Shown piece after piece: positions 59,241-64,000 of a stretch of DNA of 64,000 nucleotides. The DNA is from SIG603 sp964370635 (GTDB lineage: Bacteria; Bacillota; Clostridia; Oscillospirales; Acutalibacteraceae): assembly GCA_964370635.1 (NCBI GenBank), contig CAYJJU010000005.1, positions 1 to 64,000 on the forward strand. The letters are read 5' to 3'. The position numbers were made by a program, and so were the translations under genes. Positions within the stretch are counted from its first letter, which is position 1, and every line of letters starts with the position of its first letter. The notes under the pieces were generated by a model. It saw only the letters and a list, made by a program, of their open reading frames with translations, was not told the origin of the DNA and searched no databases.

Positions 59241-60505
59241 AATCCCTCTCCTTTCTCGCTATTTGTTTCACGCCTTACAGCAAAAGAGCAAAAAGCGCCG
59301 TCCTGCGATAAGAGTGTCGATACAAAATAGCGTATATCGTCCATTGCGTGATCGTTTTCTTTTTTTGGGCTGTCTGTGCCGTTATTCCAAGAGTACAGCC
59401 CAAATTCTTTTATGGTGTTATGGCAGTTTGAGCATATTTTAATTTTTCCGCTTTTAAGCGCACTGCTCACCCTTCTTATTCCGTCTGTCACGTTATTTTT
59501 TGCCGGAAGAACATTAAATTCGCCCTGCTTTTTGACAAGTGTTATAAAGCTTGCGGCCGACGGGTCTACCACTAACACCGACACATGTTTCCCCTCACAT
59601 AAAGCGCACATTTTTTCATAATGCTCCTCGTCTGTGTTTTGATATTCCTCCGACCGTGAGTCGAAATAATACTCGTCCACCCTATACCAACTGCCCTTGC
59701 ACAGCCCCCACAGCCCTACAGATGTGGGATTTACCGTGCCATAATCCATAGAAAGCACCCAGTCTTCAAAGTACAAATCTTTAGAGTCAAAGAACATGTT
59801 CTGCATCATAAAGGGATACACAAGCCCTTGGGCCTGCACCCATTGCCCTAATATAAAACGCTTATAAAACACACCTGAAAAAAGGTTTTCGTATCTCTTT
59901 CTTGTTTGTACCGACAGTGACGGGTTGTCCTTCATTGTAAAGTGGATATAAAGTGCATTTTTTTCTTTAAGTTTTGTTATCCAGTTTGTGTAAAACCAGT
60001 GAAACGGACTTTCGGGGTTGCAGTTAAACCAAAATTTTGCCCCCTCTACAGAGCATCTTGCAAGCGCCTGCTCTACAAAAGAGCGAGGCATAAGCGCCAC
60101 CTCATCAAACAGCACTCCCGACAGGGTCATGCCCTGAATTAATGCGCCCGAGGACTCATCTTTTCCCCCAAATAAATAGACGGTAATTGACCTGCCCCGT
60201 GATGATATTATCAGTTTGTTTTCTGAAATTTTTAAAACACACGAAAAACCAAGTTCTTCTAGCACGGGCGATATTTCAGAGACAATATTTCTTTTTACTG
60301 CTCTTATGGTTTTACCGCAGATGGCAAAACTGCCTTTTTCCATCTCAAAATACGCCCATAATATAAACGAAACCGACATGCAAAGCGTTTTTCCGCTTCT
60401 TACCGCGCCGTCACAAATTATTGCCGTCTTTGATGCAAGGGGACTTCCCTTGCACCACCAACAGAGCGCTCTCATTTGCTTTTTTGAAAATTTTACGGCA
60501 TTCAC
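59231..60505 (-). CDS. Phage terminase large subunit (PBSX XtmB type)
   Basis: ATP-driven packaging motor and nuclease, 424 residues from a GTG that overlaps the small subunit's stop. Walker A GAVRSGKT at 33-40, Walker B VLFDEVALM near 133, the coupling motif FNCNPESPFHWFY near 160 and nuclease-domain acidic residues in LSMDYGTVNPTS and VLVVDPSAASF are all visible and intact. Confidence 0.92.
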   Translation of the reverse strand: MNAVKFSKKQMRALCWWCKGSPLASKTAIICDGAVRSGKTLCMSVSFILWAYFEMEKGSFAICGKTIRAVKRNIVSEISPVLEELGFSCVLKISENKLIISSRGRSITVYLFGGKDESSGALIQGMTLSGVLFDEVALMPRSFVEQALARCSVEGAKFWFNCNPESPFHWFYTNWITKLKEKNALYIHFTMKDNPSLSVQTRKRYENLFSGVFYKRFILGQWVQAQGLVYPFMMQNMFFDSKDLYFEDWVLSMDYGTVNPTSVGLWGLCKGSWYRVDEYYFDSRSEEYQNTDEEHYEKMCALCEGKHVSVLVVDPSAASFITLVKKQGEFNVLPAKNNVTDGIRRVSSALKSGKIKICSNCHNTIKEFGLYSWNNGTDSPKKENDHAMDDIRYFVSTLLSQDGAFCSFAVRRETNSEKGEGFWD

Positions 60506-60795
60506 TCTTCATCACCGCCTAAGGCTTTCGCTCCATCAAGTAGAGCCTTATAAAAATTAGGATTTAAACTGTTTGTCATGCTGTAATTTTCCATACACTC
60601 AAGCGCCTTAAGCCTGTCAAAAAATTTAATTTCCATTGCGCCACCCTTGGCCCTCTTAATTTCCGATACCGAAAATAAATCCAAATTTTTTAATGCCCTA
60701 TAGCTAATGTCCTCGCAAAACAAGAGTCTTACAGAGTCTGCAATGCTTCCAAAGGCTATTTTTTCATAGCCCTCTAAAACTTTATCTTTTTCCAT
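60502..60795 (-). CDS. Phage terminase small subunit, shortened
   Basis: A 97-residue protein from the ATG at 60795 (GAGGTG 3-5 bases upstream); a longer reading to 60849 lacks a ribosome binding site. LFSVSEIKRAKGGAMEIKFFDRLKALECM is the known C-terminal small-terminase motif. The DNA-binding helix-turn-helix domain usual before it is missing, so only the oligomer/large-subunit-binding part remains, or the HTH is supplied otherwise. Confidence 0.78.
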   Translation of the reverse strand: MEKDKVLEGYEKIAFGSIADSVRLLFCEDISYRALKNLDLFSVSEIKRAKGGAMEIKFFDRLKALECMENYSMTNSLNPNFYKALLDGAKALGGDEE

Positions 60796-60867
60796 AAACA
60801 CCTCGAAACTATCTATATTAAAAAAAGCTCGGCCGAAAACTTCTTTCACTTATAACCCAAAAAGCAA

Positions 60868-60897
60868 AAAAAGTTTCCCAAAAAAGGGAAACTTTTC
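60868..60897 (-). terminator. Terminator between the AbiE operon and the phage cluster
   Basis: AAGTTTCCC/GGGAAACTT (60871-60879/60886-60894) with A/T loop, followed on the minus strand by seven T. It separates abiEii (ending at 60946) from the terminase gene. No clear promoter follows it, so the phage genes may be read weakly. Confidence 0.78.
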
Positions 60898-60945
60898 AAA
60901 AATTATTTTTTTATTTTGTTTTTTTGGTGGAAATTTGGAGGAATT

Positions 60946-61872
60946 TTAGCTTTTTGCCTTCGTTTGCTGCCACAAACTACTATCAATTATTTTCTCAAGC
61001 ACCTGTACGGCGGTATCATACGACACTTTTTCAAATAACAATTCCTCGGTAACGCTTTCATAATCATGCCTATACACCTCTTTTATGATTATGGTTTTTA
61101 GTAAGTCTTTTAAATCAATTCCATCTTGTGCGGATAAGCACGCTGGGTGTTTTGCACGTTCTTTTCTTGTTAATTCAAATAAATCTTTTAACTCATCGTC
61201 TATTTTTACTGCGTCATACAGCTTGTATAAGTCATAAATATGTCGTGAATGTTCGGTAATTTTATCATCAATATAATAATCTCCTAGGGCAAATAATTTT
61301 TCGATAAATGTTCGTCTTATATTTTGAACTTTTATCTCAAAAGTACTCAAGGAAAACTGCTTTATAATATCATCCCTGTTTTCTTTTTTTAAGTAATCGT
61401 AAATCATAGATGCCGCTGTCATTTTATCAGTCGGATGTGAGCGAATAAACAGTGAAGTTTCCACTATAAGATTTTGCTTTAGCTTTATAAATTCAAACGC
61501 AGACGGAAAGTCTATAATATATTTATTATAATCCCTCCTACTCCTTACATCATCGGTATTATTTAATTTGAAATTTAACCGATTAATTGCCCAAACTATA
61601 TTGGCTTTCAATTCCTTACGCTGTCCTTCGGTAGGTCTGCTAGCACAGTCTAAATTTAAATCTATATCCTCAGAAAAACGCTGTATTAATTTATAACATT
61701 TAGAAAGTGATGTGCCACCTTTAAAAATAATATTGGGTTGTTTTTCGATTAATAATTTTAGAAATGCGGTGACATAATAATCTTTTTCTATAATCCCCGG
61801 TTGAACGCCTATGTCTTCCGACACAAAAAGAATTATCTGTCTAAATAACTCTTTATCATGGTGCAATGTCAT
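60946..61872 (-). CDS. AbiEii/AbiGii-type nucleotidyltransferase toxin
   Basis: A 308-residue toxin of the type IV AbiE toxin-antitoxin family, which blocks growth by nucleotidyl transfer (shown for tRNA in MenT-like members) and stops phage. The NTase core is FKGGTSLSKCYKLIQRFSEDIDLNL (residues ~47-71) with the catalytic GGTSL...SEDIDL spacing; a helical C-terminal part has FIEKLFALGDYYIDDKITEHSRHIYDLYKL. It overlaps the antitoxin gene by 17 bases. Confidence 0.9.
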   Translation of the reverse strand: MTLHHDKELFRQIILFVSEDIGVQPGIIEKDYYVTAFLKLLIEKQPNIIFKGGTSLSKCYKLIQRFSEDIDLNLDCASRPTEGQRKELKANIVWAINRLNFKLNNTDDVRSRRDYNKYIIDFPSAFEFIKLKQNLIVETSLFIRSHPTDKMTAASMIYDYLKKENRDDIIKQFSLSTFEIKVQNIRRTFIEKLFALGDYYIDDKITEHSRHIYDLYKLYDAVKIDDELKDLFELTRKERAKHPACLSAQDGIDLKDLLKTIIIKEVYRHDYESVTEELLFEKVSYDTAVQVLEKIIDSSLWQQTKAKS

Positions 61873-62476
61873 ACACTACCTCGCTTTCTACCATTGTTCG
61901 CATGGCTTTGTCTGGGAAATATGGGGCATATTTTGAAATAGTTTGACGTGTGACTCCATTTTCTTTGATGAAATCTATGACTTTTTTTCGCTTTTCTTTA
62001 TCATAAAACTTCGCATCTGTGCCGTTCATAAGTTCAAGAAAACTCATGGTTGCAACATTTTCACGACTTACCGTCGTCCTTGAACGGCGAAGCGTTACAT
62101 TCAGACTTCCTACAGGTATTTCTCGTACTCTTGACACCTCGTTATTAGTGTATACCTCCATAGTATTTGGCATTTGAGTCGAAAGCCCTAGCATATTCAT
62201 AAATGTCGTTCCCGAAAAATATCCGAAAATGTCGTTTCCACTTTCTATATATTTTTTTGAGACTACCTTGCGTGGGTCAAGTTTGCTTTTTCCTAAAATT
62301 GTCTGAGTTGGAATATAGTAAACCCCCCTATCAAAACGTATCAGTTTTTCTTCTTTACATAGTCCCCCAACTGCTTTTTTTATCCACGGCAATGAGTATC
62401 CCTCAAACGATATTTCACTGAGCAAAACGACTTCATTATATCCATATTTTTTTATAAGATAATTATAAAACTCCAT
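61856..62476 (-). CDS. AbiEi-type antitoxin / DUF6088 protein
   Basis: A 206-residue protein with a winged-helix N-terminal domain (EFYNYLIKKYGYNEVVLLSEISFEGYSLPWIKKAVGGLCKEEKLIRFDRGVYYIP) and a DUF6088 middle (GYFSGTTFMNMLGLSTQMPNTMEVYTN). It would repress its own promoter and neutralise the toxin. The ATG at 62476 has AGGAG 8 bases upstream; a GTG two codons earlier is too close to it. Confidence 0.82.
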   Translation of the reverse strand: MEFYNYLIKKYGYNEVVLLSEISFEGYSLPWIKKAVGGLCKEEKLIRFDRGVYYIPTQTILGKSKLDPRKVVSKKYIESGNDIFGYFSGTTFMNMLGLSTQMPNTMEVYTNNEVSRVREIPVGSLNVTLRRSRTTVSRENVATMSFLELMNGTDAKFYDKEKRKKVIDFIKENGVTRQTISKYAPYFPDKAMRTMVESEVVYDIAP

Positions 62477-62517
62477 AAACACAGCTCCTTATTCATAGTA
62501 TGCTTTCTTTCAATAAA

Positions 62518-62546
62518 ATTATACTACTTTTAACTCAAAATGTCAA
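62518..62546 (-). promoter_or_regulatory. Consensus promoter of the AbiE operon
   Basis: On the minus strand TTGACA (62541-62546), 17 bases and TATAAT (62518-62523), perfect in both boxes. About 40 bases ahead of the antitoxin ATG, so the antitoxin could repress it directly. Confidence 0.85.
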
Positions 62547-62570
62547 TTATAGTGTATTTAACTTTATAAA

Positions 62571-62607
62571 AATACCGCTCAAGGATTTATGCACGCTTGA
62601 GCGGTAT
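62571..62607 (-). terminator. Terminator downstream of the HtrA gene
   Basis: AATACCGCTCAAG/CTTGAGCGGTATT, 13 pairs, followed by T-rich sequence on the minus strand, 25 bases after the htrA stop. Confidence 0.85.
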
Positions 62608-62631
62608 TTTCCTTATTAGATTAATTTCAAC

Positions 62632-64000
62632 CTAGTTCCCCACAGGGTTATCTGCTATCACTCTTTCGTACTGAGAAAGGGTTACTGTTATTTCAATTCC
62701 CATTTTACCTTCAAGCTGTCTGTCTACTGTTAGGGTCACGGTGTCGCCTGGGCTTTTTGTTGTTACTACCGATGTGATTGTTTGCCCTGTTGTGACTTCC
62801 ACTCCATCGATAGATGTTATGATATCGCCTTCTTTAAGCCCTGCTGCATATGCTTCTTCACTTGTGACTTCTGCAACATACATTCCTGCTGTTAGTCCGT
62901 AGAAGCCTGCTGTCATTGAGTCTAAATATTGACCCGATATGCCCACTATCGCCCTGTCGTATACGTATCCATATTCTTTAAGGTCTGAAATTATCGGCTG
63001 TACTGTTTCTGTTGGAATTGCAAATCCTAGGCTTTCATAGCCCTCTGCAACTATTTTTATTGTGTTAATTCCTATGACTTGTCCGTACTCATTGACAAGC
63101 GCACCGCCTGAGTTGCCTGGGTTTATTGCGGCGTCTGTTTGGATGTAGTTCATTGTGTAACCTGAGTCGCTTGTCACTTCACGATTTAGCGCCGATACAT
63201 AGCCCACTGTTACTGTAGAGCTTAGTCCGCCCGGATTTCCTATTGCTACCACTTCTTCGCCGACTGCTAAATCATTTGCAGAGCCAAACTCTGCCACGGT
63301 AAGGCCTGTGGCCTCTATTTTTAATAGGGCAAGGTCTGTAACCTCGTCACCGCCTACTAATGTTGCTTCATAGGTAGTGCCGTCATGAAGAACTATTTTG
63401 TAAGATGTTGCATCTGCAATTACGTGTTGATTTGTAATTATATAGCCGTCTTCGCTCATAATTACGCCTGAGCCCTCGCTAATTGGTGATAAATCTGTGC
63501 TTTGGGTGCTGCCTTGCCCAAAACCAAAACCTGTGTTCATCGGTGCAAAACTTTGAACAGATACTACCGACGGCACTACTTTTTCTGCAATTTCTTCAGG
63601 TGTTAAGGCGCTTACCGTGCTAACATCTGTGATGTTTGTGTTGCTGTCCACCACTTGGGCTATGGTAAATGCAGAGTTTGAGTCACCGCCCTCGACATTT
63701 ATTACGCCATATTGTAGCATCAGTGCAAATGCCGATACCGAAATTGTCGCCGAAAAGACACAGCACAGTGCCCCTGCAAGTAAACGTCTGCCAAATTTTG
63801 ACTTTGCTTTTTTTGGTGGCTCTACATGTGGCTCTACAGGATTTGCATGAGTCGGAATGTAGTTTGTTTCGCTTTGTGTGTTTTGCGCACTCCAAGTGTA
63901 ATAAGAATTATCGTTATAATGTGGTGTGTTAAATTCTGGTTGATTTTGGTTTGTTTCAAAATTTTGATTATCAAAATCGTTATTGTCTGTTGATTTATTA
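62632..64000 (-). CDS. HtrA/DegP-type serine protease, N-terminus outside the window
   Basis: Membrane-anchored protease for misfolded envelope proteins. The frame is open from 63999 to the stop at 62632, so the start lies beyond the window. The first part is Asn/Gln-rich and cytosolic (~70 residues), followed by one transmembrane helix near 63810-63720. The trypsin-like domain has His in NQHVIADA, Asp in DLALLKI and Ser in NPGNSGGALVN, all intact. A C-terminal PDZ domain has YAAGLKEGDIITSIDGV. An internal ATG at 63720 is inside the helix and is not the real start. Confidence 0.93.
   Translation of the reverse strand, partial: NKSTDNNDFDNQNFETNQNQPEFNTPHYNDNSYYTWSAQNTQSETNYIPTHANPVEPHVEPPKKAKSKFGRRLLAGALCCVFSATISVSAFALMLQYGVINVEGGDSNSAFTIAQVVDSNTNITDVSTVSALTPEEIAEKVVPSVVSVQSFAPMNTGFGFGQGSTQSTDLSPISEGSGVIMSEDGYIITNQHVIADATSYKIVLHDGTTYEATLVGGDEVTDLALLKIEATGLTVAEFGSANDLAVGEEVVAIGNPGGLSSTVTVGYVSALNREVTSDSGYTMNYIQTDAAINPGNSGGALVNEYGQVIGINTIKIVAEGYESLGFAIPTETVQPIISDLKEYGYVYDRAIVGISGQYLDSMTAGFYGLTAGMYVAEVTSEEAYAAGLKEGDIITSIDGVEVTTGQTITSVVTTKSPGDTVTLTVDRQLEGKMGIEITVTLSQYERVIADNPVGN

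Larger units (their letters stand above)
51176..60795 (-). mobile_element. PBSX-like phage cluster lacking tail shaft, lysis and integration genes
   Basis: Fifteen tightly packed genes on one strand run in the order terminase small, terminase large, portal, protease-scaffold, capsid, three neck proteins, a 22-codon ORF, LysM protein, hub protein, spike-like protein, gp25-like, baseplate J and a DUF2313-like protein. This is the PBSX xtm-xkd order without xkdK-xkdO (sheath, tube, tape-measure chaperone and tape measure) and without tail fibres, holin, endolysin, repressor or integrase. All frames are open and several genes overlap by 4 bases. It may be a decayed prophage, a domesticated particle, or depend on genes elsewhere. 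Confidence 0.85.

Overview
The window reads as chromosome of a low-GC Firmicute of the class Clostridia. The evidence is AT-rich codon use, Shine-Dalgarno starts of the AGGAGG type, a zinc-ribbon S14, the L14e-like KOW gene beside infA, a DUF6062 protein, a BofA-like protein and FHA-SEDS/PBP cell-wall genes. I cannot name the genus. Both ends cut through genes: a repeat-rich zinc-ribbon protein at the left and an HtrA-type protease at the right, both on the minus strand.

Layout. 1-5379 (minus): zinc-ribbon protein, nagA, a BofA-like membrane protein missed by length cut-offs, rnr and murD. 5519-11022 (plus): 2-hydroxyacid dehydrogenase, rlmD, a small toxin-antitoxin cassette, an M3-like peptidase lipoprotein and a TIGR01906 membrane protein. 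11099-12413 (minus): sugar isomerase-like and flavin reductase-like genes. 12562-16151 (plus): a three-gene FAD oxidoreductase/DUF1667 set of the anaerobic glycerol-3-phosphate dehydrogenase type, then a LURP-one-like gene. 16161-19833: a palindromic repeat, a large degenerate P-type-ATPase-like membrane protein and rlmB. 20502-22000 (plus): DUF6062 and an OGG1-like glycosylase. 22084-37561 (minus): the whole S10-spc-alpha ribosomal block in classical order from rpsJ to rplQ, with secY, adk, map, infA, rpmJ and rpoA, preceded by a structured leader with its own promoter and attenuator. 38046-50227: diguanylate cyclase, nagB, two MATE transporters, secreted proteins, a Nudix hydrolase, a hexapeptide-repeat protein behind a strikingly folded leader, and an FHA-SEDS/PBP2 pair. 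50514-50670: tRNA-Glu and tRNA-Met. 51176-60795 (minus): a compact PBSX-like phage cluster. 60946-62476: an AbiE-type toxin-antitoxin pair. 62632-64000: HtrA.

Three places deserve attention. (1) At 7842-8561 a probable type III toxin-antitoxin locus (promoter, short RNA with repeated motifs, terminator, ToxN/TenpN-like toxin) sits between two perfect 30-bp direct repeats that duplicate the 3' end of rlmD. This looks like a miniature integrated cassette or the remnant of a larger element. (2) At 51176-60795 the phage cluster has intact packaging, head and baseplate genes but no sheath, tube, tape measure, fibre, lysis or integrase gene. Just where the sheath-to-tape-measure block belongs there is only a 22-codon ORF. 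(3) At 45722-45898 three long consecutive hairpins fill the gap before a hexapeptide-repeat gene, and the last hairpin buries that gene's ribosome binding site.

All functional names rest on reading motifs, lengths and gene order; no database search was possible.
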